This document shows positions 9,663 through 18,691 of a DNA stretch of 64,000 nucleotides, piece by piece. Origin of the DNA: an uncultured Odoribacter sp. (GTDB lineage Bacteria; Bacteroidota; Bacteroidia; Bacteroidales; Marinifilaceae); contig UQJP01000013.1 of assembly GCA_900541415.1 (NCBI GenBank), forward strand, positions 43,110-107,109. The letters are read 5' to 3'. The position numbers and the translations under genes were made by a program. Under the pieces are notes generated by a model, which saw only the letters and a program-made list of their open reading frames with translations, was not told where the DNA came from and did not search any database. Position 1 is the stretch's first letter; each line of letters begins with the position of its first letter.

Positions 9663-9715
9663 AAACAAGCCTGTGAAACCACTCCCGTCCCGACAGGAAT
9701 CACAGACAGGTTTAC
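9663..9715 (-). terminator. Probable terminator of the AraC-type regulator gene
   Basis: On the minus strand TCTGTGA pairs imperfectly with TTTCACAGG across a ~20-base loop, followed by a run of six T. It begins about 20 bases after the regulator's stop codon. Confidence 0.5.
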
Positions 9716-9736
9716 TTCCCTTCGCATTCTTTCATC

Positions 9737-11626
9737 TCATTCATTTTCAGACCTTTTCTCCCGGTCTAAATATTGTTTGGGGCTCATCTGGGTAACCAAT
9801 TTGAAATGACGGTAAAATGAAGTTTGAGAGGCAAAACCGGCAGCGACATAAATATCGGTCAGATCGCGTTCTCCTGCCCGGATCGCCTTCAACACATCGT
9901 CTATCCGGATTTTATTGATCCAGGAATTAAAATTCATCCCGGCTTCCTTATTCACACAGGCCGAAACATAAGTCCGGTTAGAGCCAACTTGCAAACACAA
10001 ATCGTCGAGCGACAGTTCCGGCCTGCGGAACAATTGCTGTTCTATGACCAACTGCTCCAAACGGCAGAACAACTGCGCTTCCGGAGTGCCGGAATCGGGT
10101 ATCGAAGTCCGGCTCTCCAACCGTTCCAATTGCTTTTGCTTTCTGTAAATATCATCCAACCGCCGTTGTTTCTGCCTGTAAAGTTTCCACAACATCAAAA
10201 CAATACCCACCAAGGCCACACAAAGCAATATCACTCCTTGCAACATTTGCTTACGCACTTTCAATTGCTCGTCCCGAAAATGCAACTGAACTTTCAATTC
10301 CTGATTACGGTAACGTTCCGTCAGTTCCATTTCCTTATACCATATCCCAGATTCGGCAAACTTATCCCGTAAAGAGTCCCGGAGAAAAAGCATTTTCATT
10401 GCCGCTCCCGGTTTCCCTTCCGCCCGGTAATATTCGCTAAGTTGCAACACCAGTTTTAAATAAGGATTCAAATACACCCCTCCTATGGGAGGATCATCCG
10501 AAATACTGAAAAGGGGAACCTTAGCCGTAGCTTTTTCCAGCAAGCGGATAGCCTCCCGCCTGTCTCCCCGCTCCCACAAATCACAGGCATAACCGGAATA
10601 AGCAGGAAAAAGTCCGAAAAGAATCCGGGAACGATAGGTATTTTCCCAAGTTTTCACAGCCTTTCGATAATACATGCCCGCAGAATCTGCCTCTCCCTGC
10701 GCCTTAAAAATTTCCGCCATATCAGTCCAAATCCCCGTCTTCAAAAAAACACTCCTCTCCATCCTTTCCAGTTGCCTTAACGTGTGGAGAGCATCCGGTA
10801 GATTCTCCATGGTTTGATAAACCTTGATCAGGCTACGTAGAATCTTCACCACCTTTTGAGGATCATCACAAATTTCCGGGGAATGAAGTAACTCCTGCCA
10901 ACCAGCGAGCACTTCCGGATAACGCTTTGCCTGAAACCTGTAATGCTGTAACCTGTTCCAATATTCCCACAAGTCGGTGGGTATCCCCTCTTGCCTACGT
11001 ATCCGGTAAGCCTGTTCCCAATACGATATACCTAACTCATAATCTCCGCCCCATACGGCAATATTGGCAAAATTTTCCAGTATCCTGATTTGTAATATCG
11101 GTAAATGCTCCCTCCTGGCCAGTTCCAACGCTTCACGCATCCAAATCCACGACTCCAGCATGTCCAGACGGGCAAAAATATCAGCCTTATAAAATAAATA
11201 CCAGGCACGTTGCCGGGAGGTCAGGTGATATTCTTCCTCTAAACGGACAAATTTTCCCCGTTCTTCCTCACGGGCAGAAGTTTTCATATTCTGCCATTCC
11301 GTCCTGAAATAATAACGAAGCCTTTCCATTTCCACCTCTACGGCTTTTTCCCTGGGAGTGATCCGTATCGCTTCCAAAAGCCAGCCTTTCACTTTCTCCT
11401 GATAATTTCTCCCAATATCGCTTCTCACAGCCTCTAACAGCACATCTACCTGCATGGCAACAGGTAAATCTTTCGAACACGCTATGATCGAATCGCAGAA
11501 TCCTTCGGTAATACCAACCCGAAACAAAGCCCGACACAATTCTTCTCCCCGCTCCTTGTCCATCCTCCCGGTTTCACACCCGATTATCCAAAGCAAGCAG
11601 AAAATAATACAAAAAAATCGTACCAA
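9737..11626 (-). CDS. Transmembrane AraC-family regulator with periplasmic TPR-like sensor
   Basis: A 629-residue one-component regulator. The N-terminus is a signal sequence ending in the lipobox-like IIGC (Cys17). Residues ~20-450 are helical with repeats resembling tetratricopeptide units, and should lie in the periplasm. A membrane helix follows at about 458-480, then a coiled coil, then a C-terminal AraC/XylS DNA-binding domain (~530-629) with LDDLCLQVGSNRTYVSACV and the second helix-turn-helix GFASQTSFYRHFK before MSPKQY. It would carry an envelope signal to the promoter without a kinase. It diverges from the ferredoxin gene across 112 bases and sits beside the TonB/DUF4876/DUF6850 genes, which are plausible targets. 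Confidence 0.85.
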   Translation of the reverse strand: MVRFFCIIFCLLWIIGCETGRMDKERGEELCRALFRVGITEGFCDSIIACSKDLPVAMQVDVLLEAVRSDIGRNYQEKVKGWLLEAIRITPREKAVEVEMERLRYYFRTEWQNMKTSAREEERGKFVRLEEEYHLTSRQRAWYLFYKADIFARLDMLESWIWMREALELARREHLPILQIRILENFANIAVWGGDYELGISYWEQAYRIRRQEGIPTDLWEYWNRLQHYRFQAKRYPEVLAGWQELLHSPEICDDPQKVVKILRSLIKVYQTMENLPDALHTLRQLERMERSVFLKTGIWTDMAEIFKAQGEADSAGMYYRKAVKTWENTYRSRILFGLFPAYSGYACDLWERGDRREAIRLLEKATAKVPLFSISDDPPIGGVYLNPYLKLVLQLSEYYRAEGKPGAAMKMLFLRDSLRDKFAESGIWYKEMELTERYRNQELKVQLHFRDEQLKVRKQMLQGVILLCVALVGIVLMLWKLYRQKQRRLDDIYRKQKQLERLESRTSIPDSGTPEAQLFCRLEQLVIEQQLFRRPELSLDDLCLQVGSNRTYVSACVNKEAGMNFNSWINKIRIDDVLKAIRAGERDLTDIYVAAGFASQTSFYRHFKLVTQMSPKQYLDREKRSENE

Positions 11627-11664
11627 CTAACTTTAAGTAAAATTATAAAATAAAAAAATAACAC

Positions 11665-11672
11665 TAATTTTG
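11665..11672 (+). promoter_or_regulatory. -7 element for the ferredoxin gene
   Basis: TAATTTTG matches TAnnTTTG and lies 66 bases before the ferredoxin ATG, inside the divergent region shared with the AraC-type regulator. Confidence 0.5.
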
Positions 11673-11738
11673 CACACGATGACACAAAGAAACAACAAAA
11701 TATAAAAAAGACACCATTCATTTAAAAATAATTTTACA

Positions 11739-11981
11739 ATGACAAATGACCCCTCAGTAGACAGTGGAATTTCTATCAACACAACCTTGTGTGAAGGTTG
11801 TGGCGCTTGCATCGATATATGCCTGTTAGATGTATTTACGTGGAATCTCCAAACCGGGAAGGCCAGGCTCACCAATCCGAATGCCTGCAACTTTTGCGGA
11901 GATTGTATCAACTTTTGTATGGTACATGCCTTGCGTTTTGTAGACCTTCCAAACCCACCCCAGCCAACACCCCAAAGCTGA
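11739..11981 (+). CDS. 2[4Fe-4S] ferredoxin
   Basis: An 80-residue low-potential electron carrier. Two CxxCxxCxxxC motifs are seen: C18, C21, C24, C28 and C50, C53, C56, C60, each followed by a hydrophobic residue rather than the usual Pro. The tail is Pro-rich (PNPPQPTP), which is unusual and may be flexible. No reductase is adjacent. The gene is monocistronic, with its own -7 element upstream and a strong hairpin 90 bases after the stop. Its partner enzyme cannot be named from context. Confidence 0.88.
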   Translation: MTNDPSVDSGISINTTLCEGCGACIDICLLDVFTWNLQTGKARLTNPNACNFCGDCINFCMVHALRFVDLPNPPQPTPQS

Positions 11982-12070
11982 TTCTTTTATAATTCAACAA
12001 AATTTTCAGCCTGAAAACCCCCTTTCCCGGCTATAAACAACACATATAAAACAGGAAATCAGGTAAATAA

Positions 12071-12101
12071 AAATGAGTTTGGTTTTATACCAAACTCATT
12101 T
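12071..12101. terminator. Hairpin terminator between ferredoxin and DUF4876 genes
   Basis: A perfect 13-bp stem with loop TTTAT. The minus-strand side is followed by a T-rich stretch, so it probably ends the DUF4876 gene, and it may serve both converging transcripts. Confidence 0.7.
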
Positions 12102-12187
12102 CACAAACACTGTCCCCGATACAAACAGTCTAATTGCGACAATCCGGAAGCCACAATTTACCATAACAATGCTATTTTTCCCCTTTT

Positions 12188-13381
12188 TTATTTACGCTTT
12201 AAACTCGGCACATCTTCATAGAAATCATTGGCCGAATCATTGGTGTCCTGATAAACAATCCGTCCGTCGATCTCTTGTGCTTTTTTACGATGTAAAGCTT
12301 TACCCGACCATATTCCCTCACGAACAAAAATAGCACTTTTATCTAAAACAGCCGGAACACGCTTATTACCAACCTCTTGTTCACGTCCTACACATTCCAC
12401 ATAATCCAACACCCATTCCCTGGGTATGGTTAAATACATAAAACTCGGTTTTTCCGGTCTGCCGGGAGTATACTTCGTATGTGTCCGGGCATATTCTTCC
12501 GCCTCACCTTCCATCCGGTAAACCACTAATCCGGGACCGCTGCTCCCCAACGAAAAAGTAGGCGGTAAAACACCGATCCAATTCAGCCAAAATAACGAAA
12601 AAGTCTTAACACCCGGCGTTATGGCAGAAAATTCCGGATTAAAATCACTGCGGTAAAATGCCCAATCGGCACCCGACAGATCGACCGACTGGGAATGCCC
12701 ATATTCTCCGGCGGTATGATCCACCGCATTTACGGCCAGAATAACCTCATGACCAGGTAATAACGGATAATCGTGTCCCTGACCGCGAAACTGCCAGCCG
12801 CAACGATAAATGGGAACTTCCGGCAATTCCGGATTGTCCCTGAGCCATTCCGACTCCGCAGAGGCAGACGCAGGCCCGGCAATCCCTACACAAATACCAT
12901 CCAGCCAAAGCGTATCCGCTGAATTATTATAAAGGCTCACATAACCGTCGTTCTGATAAGGCACGCCTTCGTCGGTATAACACCCGGCATAATAAATCTC
13001 TTTCACCACCAAACGGCTCAACTGTACCCGGTTTAAAACCATCATTGTGTCTACACCGATATTCCTAACCGTTACTTCTTCCAAACTGCCGCTGAATAAC
13101 TCCTCCCGGTTTTCCAATTCCTCCACCGATCTTTTTTGCCCGGTCACCCGGTAAATTCCGGGCTCGACCTCACATTCAGCAACACCGTTATTATCCGTAA
13201 CGGTAGTATACACCATACCTGTGGTACGATTCCTCCATTCCACTTTAACCTGCGAAACATCAGGATTTTCCGGTATATCCACCCGAATCCGGACAACGAC
13301 CAAACCTGTATTTTCCACACGGTCGCGCTCACAACCAACTAAAGCACACATAGCTAAGACAGACACAACAAACTTTTTCAT
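12188..13381 (-). CDS. DUF4876 domain-containing lipoprotein
   Basis: A 397-residue protein that I assign to the DUF4876 family from its layout and neighbours. The start at 13381 (or 13387, two codons earlier) is chosen because MKKFVVSVLAMCALVGC is a complete lipoprotein signal with Cys at residue 17. A longer frame reaching 13465 adds an unlikely aromatic leader. After the lipid anchor comes a ~90-residue immunoglobulin-like or carboxypeptidase-regulatory-like domain (VKVEWRNRTTG). A C-terminal domain with many Trp, Gly and Tyr residues follows. It diverges from the TonB receptor across 161 bases. By analogy with lipoprotein partners of TonB receptors it may bind substrate at the cell surface. 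Confidence 0.75.
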   Translation of the reverse strand: MKKFVVSVLAMCALVGCERDRVENTGLVVVRIRVDIPENPDVSQVKVEWRNRTTGMVYTTVTDNNGVAECEVEPGIYRVTGQKRSVEELENREELFSGSLEEVTVRNIGVDTMMVLNRVQLSRLVVKEIYYAGCYTDEGVPYQNDGYVSLYNNSADTLWLDGICVGIAGPASASAESEWLRDNPELPEVPIYRCGWQFRGQGHDYPLLPGHEVILAVNAVDHTAGEYGHSQSVDLSGADWAFYRSDFNPEFSAITPGVKTFSLFWLNWIGVLPPTFSLGSSGPGLVVYRMEGEAEEYARTHTKYTPGRPEKPSFMYLTIPREWVLDYVECVGREQEVGNKRVPAVLDKSAIFVREGIWSGKALHRKKAQEIDGRIVYQDTNDSANDFYEDVPSLKRK

Positions 13382-13530
13382 CGGCATATAAATTTTCAAA
13401 TTAGGTTCGAAATTATAAAAAGTATAGAAATATTTACTGTAACATTCAAAAAACATCTCTAACATTTCAACAATAGAAAAAATACAAAATAATATTATTC
13501 TATTATTTATCGGGTTACAATAATCTATTT

Positions 13531-13538
13531 TATATTTG
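13531..13538 (+). promoter_or_regulatory. -7 element very close to the TonB receptor start
   Basis: TATATTTG matches TAnnTTTG and ends only 4 bases before the ATG at 13543. If used, the message would be leaderless or nearly so. Confidence 0.4.
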
Positions 13539-13542
13539 CCGT

Positions 13543-16098
13543 ATGTTACGGTGTGTTATTCTATTCGCTTACTTTCAACTCCTTGCTCTTCTGGCCTACC
13601 CACAACCTTCCCGCGATACTCCGCAAAGAAAGGATACGTTACGGATAATCCGTTTACCGGAAGCATGGGTTACAGCATCGGAAAACAGGGCCCTTGCCAC
13701 CTCATCCACCTTAAACCGTTCGGCCATCGAACATATACAGGCCTTTTCCCTGGCAGACATGATGCAACTGCTTCCCGGAGGCCTGACTCCGGAAGTAAAC
13801 TTACTTCTTCCGCAATACCTCCGCCTCCGTTCTTCTTACTCCAGCGACTATACCAACTCGCTCGGAACAGGGATATGGATCGACGGTACCAGAATTTCCA
13901 ATAATGTAAATTTGCAACTCGGACTATTCGACGGAACCGTTTCGGAACAAGGACAGCGGGGATACGACACCCGGTATCTTTCACTTGAAAACATCGAATC
14001 GGTTGAAATTGTCAGGGGAATACCTTCTGCCCGTTATGGTGACATAACCTCCGGAGCGATACTGGTTCACAGCCGGACAAAACGCGAGCCCCTGATTTTC
14101 GATTTAAAAATCACTCCCCTGATTAAAGCTTTACAAGCCAGCCGGGGATGGAGCACCGGAACAAACGGGGTTATAAACTTTTTTGCAGGCTATAGCCACA
14201 CTTATGCAGACCAACGCTCCCACGAAAGATCGTTCCACCGGGGTAGTTTACGGGCGAACTGGTCCGGGAAATTCCATACAACCACACTCAACGCTTCCCT
14301 TTCAGGTAGTTTCTCCAAAGATGCCTGCGGAAAAGAAAAAGACCGGGCAGAAGGAGAATACACAACCGCCGGACAAACCGATATTTCTGCCCGCATCTCC
14401 GGTTCCTGGCAAGCAAAACTCCGGTTTTTGACCTCTCTCGACTATCGGATTTCAGCTTCTTATTCCCGCCAAAACGACAAGCAGCGTAAACGCCACACAC
14501 AAATGGAGTCCATTGGAACACAACGTCTGACTGCGGGCGAAGACACTGCATTTTTTATCCCGCCCAATTATTACAGTCTCGCACGCCTCGAAGGTGTTCC
14601 CATTCGTGTAGCGGCCTCCCTTTCAGCCCACCTCGTCCGGCACGGGGAACAGTGGCGGTCGCACACCTCAGCCGGAAGCGAATGGAACACGGAAGGCAAC
14701 CGTGGACGCGGACGCATGGACGACCCCACACATCCTTCCGGACTTTGGACACGTCCCCGTTCATATCGTGACATCCCTTTTCTCAATACCTTTGCGGGTT
14801 ATATAGAAGAAACATTCACCTGGACAGGCACAGCAGGCTCACTCTCCGCAGAAACGGGCGCACGCTTTACCTTCGCCCATGCCGGAAACGAGCATTTCCC
14901 TTTATCCATAGAGCCCCGACTGAATTTCCGTTACACCCCTGCCGTCCGGTTAACTTTAAAAGTAGGCTGGGGATGCCTCCGCAAACTCCCCACCCTGTCC
15001 TACCTGTTCCAGGCCCCGGTGTATGCCGACCGGATCAGTTTCCTGTATAACGATGTTTCCGGCGGTCATCGGTTGGCTGTGATGACCACCGATGTAATCC
15101 GGCAAATCAACGCCCCCTTAGCTCTCCCACGTAACGACAAAACAGAATTAGGCTTTATTTTCCGGCTACCCGGCATTGAAATAGACATCACGGCTTTCCG
15201 TGAACACTTGCGCCGGGGATTCTCGCTGGAAGACAGGATTCGCCCTTCTGCCTCACGTATCTATCAAAACGACAATACCGGAGGTACGAAACCGGAATAT
15301 TCGCCGGAAGGAGTCATCGATCAGGGAATCCCCGTTCCCTATTCCTCGGACACCACATTCCTGCCCTACCAGAGAACAGCCAACCAATTGGAACAAAAGA
15401 AAAAAGGAATTGAATTTATCGTCACCACCCGACAATGGGATGCCCTTGCAACAACCTTTATCATTGACGGGACCTGGCTACATACCCGCGAATATACGGG
15501 AGGATTCTCCACCCAATACCACGGTAGCCAGACCGGAGGGAAATCCTATCCTTTCGCCGCAATATTTGCAAACACCAAAGCCCGCATCTATGAACGTTTA
15601 AGCACCAATCTGCGAATCGTTACTCATATTCCGCTCATTCGTTTTATCAGCAGTTTAACCTTACAATCGGTATGGATCGACCGGAACCAGCTCAAACTTA
15701 TAAATAATAATACGCCGATCTATATGAAAGATGCTCAGGGTAATTTATTTCAAGGAGATATATACTGTGATAAAGACCACTATAAATACCAAAATCCCCT
15801 GTACTATATGGATACCCGCGGAAACATTCATCCGTTTACGCCAGAAATGGCAAAGGACAGCTATTATTCATCCCTTTTGCTTTCGGAGGCTCCCAACACT
15901 TATTTAAAGAACAGTTTCCGTCCCTACTTTTTGCTAAACTTCCGGCTTACGAAAGAAATCGGCCCACATGCCCGGCTCTCCTTTTATGCCAATAACATCA
16001 CAGCCCTGAATCCATCGCGTTACCAGGCTTCCACGGGTTACTACATCACTCTGAATCCACCTGCCTTCTATGGAGCGGAATTACAACTGCATTTCTAA
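13543..16098 (+). CDS. TonB-dependent outer-membrane receptor
   Basis: An 851-residue receptor. The signal peptide spans about residues 1-20. A plug domain follows (about 30-175), with a TonB-box-like start, LADMMQLLPGG, the YLSLENIESVEIVRGIPSARYG signature and SGAILVHSRT. The rest is an outer-membrane barrel of alternating aromatic strands ending in a terminal Phe (LQLHF). It lacks the N-terminal carboxypeptidase-like extension typical of SusC proteins, and no SusD is nearby, so it is not a classic glycan system. The gene lies between DUF4876 and DUF6850 proteins, a grouping I recall from other Bacteroidales. The cargo is unknown; a metal chelate or other small organic ligand is possible. 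Confidence 0.9.
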   Translation: MLRCVILFAYFQLLALLAYPQPSRDTPQRKDTLRIIRLPEAWVTASENRALATSSTLNRSAIEHIQAFSLADMMQLLPGGLTPEVNLLLPQYLRLRSSYSSDYTNSLGTGIWIDGTRISNNVNLQLGLFDGTVSEQGQRGYDTRYLSLENIESVEIVRGIPSARYGDITSGAILVHSRTKREPLIFDLKITPLIKALQASRGWSTGTNGVINFFAGYSHTYADQRSHERSFHRGSLRANWSGKFHTTTLNASLSGSFSKDACGKEKDRAEGEYTTAGQTDISARISGSWQAKLRFLTSLDYRISASYSRQNDKQRKRHTQMESIGTQRLTAGEDTAFFIPPNYYSLARLEGVPIRVAASLSAHLVRHGEQWRSHTSAGSEWNTEGNRGRGRMDDPTHPSGLWTRPRSYRDIPFLNTFAGYIEETFTWTGTAGSLSAETGARFTFAHAGNEHFPLSIEPRLNFRYTPAVRLTLKVGWGCLRKLPTLSYLFQAPVYADRISFLYNDVSGGHRLAVMTTDVIRQINAPLALPRNDKTELGFIFRLPGIEIDITAFREHLRRGFSLEDRIRPSASRIYQNDNTGGTKPEYSPEGVIDQGIPVPYSSDTTFLPYQRTANQLEQKKKGIEFIVTTRQWDALATTFIIDGTWLHTREYTGGFSTQYHGSQTGGKSYPFAAIFANTKARIYERLSTNLRIVTHIPLIRFISSLTLQSVWIDRNQLKLINNNTPIYMKDAQGNLFQGDIYCDKDHYKYQNPLYYMDTRGNIHPFTPEMAKDSYYSSLLLSEAPNTYLKNSFRPYFLLNFRLTKEIGPHARLSFYANNITALNPSRYQASTGYYITLNPPAFYGAELQLHF

Positions 16099-16155
16099 AC
16101 TCTTTGCCTATATACTATGACGCTATTGTTACACTTCATCTTCCCCCCGAAAAAT

Positions 16156-17658
16156 ATGTACCGCACCCTTCACCTCTTCTTATTCCTGATGCTGTATTTG
16201 GGGCTTCTTTCCCAGCCGCTCCGAGCACAGGAATCCGGTTGTTACGTTCCGGCAGCAGAATCTTTCCTCAAAGATTCCCCGGAAAAGTTGAACGATGCCC
16301 ACCTTATTTACGGAATAGAAAGCGGAGAACTGCGAAATGTCTATGCTCCTGAAATGAACCATCGGTACGGAGTTTCTGTTTCTTCCGCCTATCCTTTAGG
16401 ATCTACCCGACTTTCAGGTTGGGCCGCTTACATCCGTCACTATCGGAAAGGACAGCGATATAGCGGTATGTTCCGTCCGGCTTCTCCCCTGATTGACTTC
16501 GCCGACACTCTTTCCGGTAATCAAAAGGGAGAAACCTATCGTTTGGCAGGCCGCATCGTTCATGCACTTTCTTATCGTTGGAAAGGCGGAGTGGCAGCAG
16601 AATACCTGGCAGGCAATAATGCGAAAGACACTGACCCCCGGAATAAAAACAGCCTGAACCAAATAACGATCGCTCCTGATGTTCTATTTCATACAGGCCC
16701 CCTGCAATTAGGAATCACATTTTCGTGGCGACACGAACGGGAAAACGTGAGTTACGGGTCGTTCGGCAATGAAACCAAAAACGGTGTCACATTCTATCCG
16801 CTATGGTTCTACACGAACGAATCGTTTGCCAACGGCCTGAATGCCCAACGCGATTATCTCAGTAATTTCTATAAAGCCACGCTAAATTTGCAATACCACG
16901 GTAAAACAGGATACACCGCCTTTCGTCCGGCTTATTCCCAAAACAACACCCGAATCTGGATAAATACCGCCACCAAACAATCAGGCGGAGAAACCGCAGC
17001 CAGCAACTTTCATTTAGAAAACCTCACTTCCGTTTCCACGTCTCGTTATCTCCACCGCTTCGAGCCTTCGTTTTCCCATTCCCGGCATAAAGTTTACGAC
17101 GTTCAGCAACAACTTTCCGCAGATAACCGGATTTACGAAACAGTGTTAAAAATCAAACGCGCCGAAGTTTCCTACATTTCAGCAGGACTTCATTACGGCA
17201 TCTCCCCAACATCCTGTCCGGACGAAACCGTAAAAGCCAGCCTGGAATATAAAAAACGCAACAGCCTGTTCCGCTTGCCTCCCACCGACTTCAGGCAAGA
17301 GGTCACGCAATTGAATTTTTCAGCCGCTTACACCCGGCCTTTCCTATTATTCGACAACGTATTAAAAGGTGGTTTACAAATCGGCTATTCCACAGGCAAC
17401 GGCTCACAGCCCGACCTTTCCCTGCTAAGTGACAAAACCGTTTTCCAACTACAACGCCACTTACTCAACCGGGAATTCCAATATCTCACAGCTTCGGTTT
17501 TCGACATCTCCATCAAATTGAAATACATTTTTCACCCCAGTAACTGTGCATTGAAATTTTACATCAAAGCACAAAACCAATTCCAAACCACCTGCAACGC
17601 TTCGGATGGATCTGTCCGTGCCAATAGCTTCCGATTTTCAACAGGTGTTTTATTCTGA
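16156..17658 (+). CDS. DUF6850-family outer-membrane beta-barrel protein
   Basis: A 500-residue protein. The start at 16156 is preferred over 16117 because it gives a clean signal peptide (MYRTLHLFLFLMLYLGLLSQ, then a cut after RAQ). The mature part alternates polar and aromatic residues, shows many Tyr/Trp turns, and ends in a hydrophobic strand with terminal Phe, all typical of an outer-membrane barrel. I place it in DUF6850 mainly by position after a TonB receptor paired with DUF4876. It begins 57 bases after the receptor stop on the same strand and is probably cotranscribed. Confidence 0.7.
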   Translation: MYRTLHLFLFLMLYLGLLSQPLRAQESGCYVPAAESFLKDSPEKLNDAHLIYGIESGELRNVYAPEMNHRYGVSVSSAYPLGSTRLSGWAAYIRHYRKGQRYSGMFRPASPLIDFADTLSGNQKGETYRLAGRIVHALSYRWKGGVAAEYLAGNNAKDTDPRNKNSLNQITIAPDVLFHTGPLQLGITFSWRHERENVSYGSFGNETKNGVTFYPLWFYTNESFANGLNAQRDYLSNFYKATLNLQYHGKTGYTAFRPAYSQNNTRIWINTATKQSGGETAASNFHLENLTSVSTSRYLHRFEPSFSHSRHKVYDVQQQLSADNRIYETVLKIKRAEVSYISAGLHYGISPTSCPDETVKASLEYKKRNSLFRLPPTDFRQEVTQLNFSAAYTRPFLLFDNVLKGGLQIGYSTGNGSQPDLSLLSDKTVFQLQRHLLNREFQYLTASVFDISIKLKYIFHPSNCALKFYIKAQNQFQTTCNASDGSVRANSFRFSTGVLF

Positions 17659-18000
17659 TCTTTTTCCAGAGAAACAACATCGCTCTTTCCCTTCCTAAAC
17701 CAAAAAGGGAAAAACGACCGGGCGGAAAAACGGCCTATTTCTCCGATCTCCACACCCACATTAAGAGCCATCTAATAAATTTTCAAATCGCTGAAAATAA
17801 AATATTTGAAAACAGGCCCGGATATAGGAGGATACAAATAAAAACATAGAAAAGGGGCTGTCTACATTTTTAAGACAGCCCCTTTTCCTATAATGCAGTT
17901 AACTATCTTCTCCGGGATAACGAATGCAAAAACGCAACCTGAAATACCGATAATAAAATCGCCCCTTGCTACGGAGTTTTCATAAAATGTCGTACAAATC
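17659..18000. other. Intergenic stretch between DUF6850 and trmD
   Basis: These 342 bases separate two converging genes. Apart from the strong hairpin at 17850-17886 I see no gene, repeat or RNA structure. Confidence 0.6.
17850..17886. terminator. Bidirectional terminator after the TonB/DUF6850 pair
   Basis: A perfect 14-bp stem (17850-17863 with 17873-17886) with a 9-base loop, four A at one foot and four T at the other. It can end both the + strand receptor unit and minus-strand read-through from trmD. Confidence 0.85.
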
Positions 18001-18675
18001 CTATTCCAACAGGTCAGGACGCAACTCTTTGGTACGTTCATAAGCGATTTTTTCCTGCCATTCCTTGATTTTGGCATGATTCCCCGACAAAAGAATATCA
18101 GGAACCCGCCAGCCGTTAAACTCTGCCGGACGGGTGTACACCGGAGGAGCCAGCAAATTATCCTGGAACGAATCGCTCAAAGCAGAACTCTCATCATTCA
18201 TCGCTCCCGGAATCAGCCGCACGATAGCATCCGTCATGATACAGGCAGGCAATTCGCCTCCCGTCAGCACATAATCACCCACAGAAATCTCTCGGGTCAC
18301 CAGATAATCGCGGACGCGCTGGTCGATACCTTTATAATGCCCGCACAAAATCATAATATTCTCTTTCAACGACAACTCATTTGCCATTTTCTGATTAAAG
18401 GTCGGGGCATCCGGAGCGGTATAGATAATCTCGTCATACTGACGCTGAGAAACCAGTTCTGTGATACAATCGAATATCGGCTGTATCATCATCACCAATC
18501 CGGCCTCCCCGCCAAAAGGGTAATCATCCACCTTCCTGAACTTGTCTTTCGACCAGTCACGGATATTATGAATATGAATATCCACCACCCCCTTATCCCG
18601 GGCACGCTTGATAATAGAATGATTCAGAGGGCTTTCCAGCAGCTCCGGAACAACGCTTAATATATCGATTCTCAT
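18001..18675 (-). CDS. trmD: tRNA (guanine-37-N1)-methyltransferase
   Basis: A 224-residue SPOUT-class enzyme that methylates G37 of tRNAs using S-adenosylmethionine and so prevents frameshifting. Signatures are MRIDILSVVPELL at the start, DDYPFGGEAGLVM, the knot regions LCGHYKGIDQRV and GDYVLTGGELPA, and the interdomain linker around DSFQDNLLAPPVYTRP. Length is normal. It lies 16 bases after the S9 peptidase gene on the same strand and may be cotranscribed with it. Confidence 0.96.
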   Translation of the reverse strand: MRIDILSVVPELLESPLNHSIIKRARDKGVVDIHIHNIRDWSKDKFRKVDDYPFGGEAGLVMMIQPIFDCITELVSQRQYDEIIYTAPDAPTFNQKMANELSLKENIMILCGHYKGIDQRVRDYLVTREISVGDYVLTGGELPACIMTDAIVRLIPGAMNDESSALSDSFQDNLLAPPVYTRPAEFNGWRVPDILLSGNHAKIKEWQEKIAYERTKELRPDLLE

Positions 18676-18691
18676 GGTTGATCTTTCAATT

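Noticed and set aside
9824..10372. 182-codon open frame on the + strand
   Set aside because: Antisense to the DNA-binding and membrane part of the AraC-type regulator, with shadow-type composition.
11633..11911. 92-codon open frame on the minus strand
   Set aside because: Covers the ferredoxin gene and its promoter in antisense; the ferredoxin cysteine motifs identify the real gene.
12073..12333. 86-codon open frame on the + strand
   Set aside because: Begins inside a terminator hairpin and runs antisense into the DUF4876 gene.
13543..17658. TonB locus considered as a SusCD glycan-use locus
   Set aside because: No SusD-type lipoprotein, no glycoside hydrolase and no SusC-type N-terminal extension.
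18076..18660. 194-codon open frame on the + strand
   Set aside because: Runs antisense to almost all of trmD, has no family features and is a shadow of the conserved gene.
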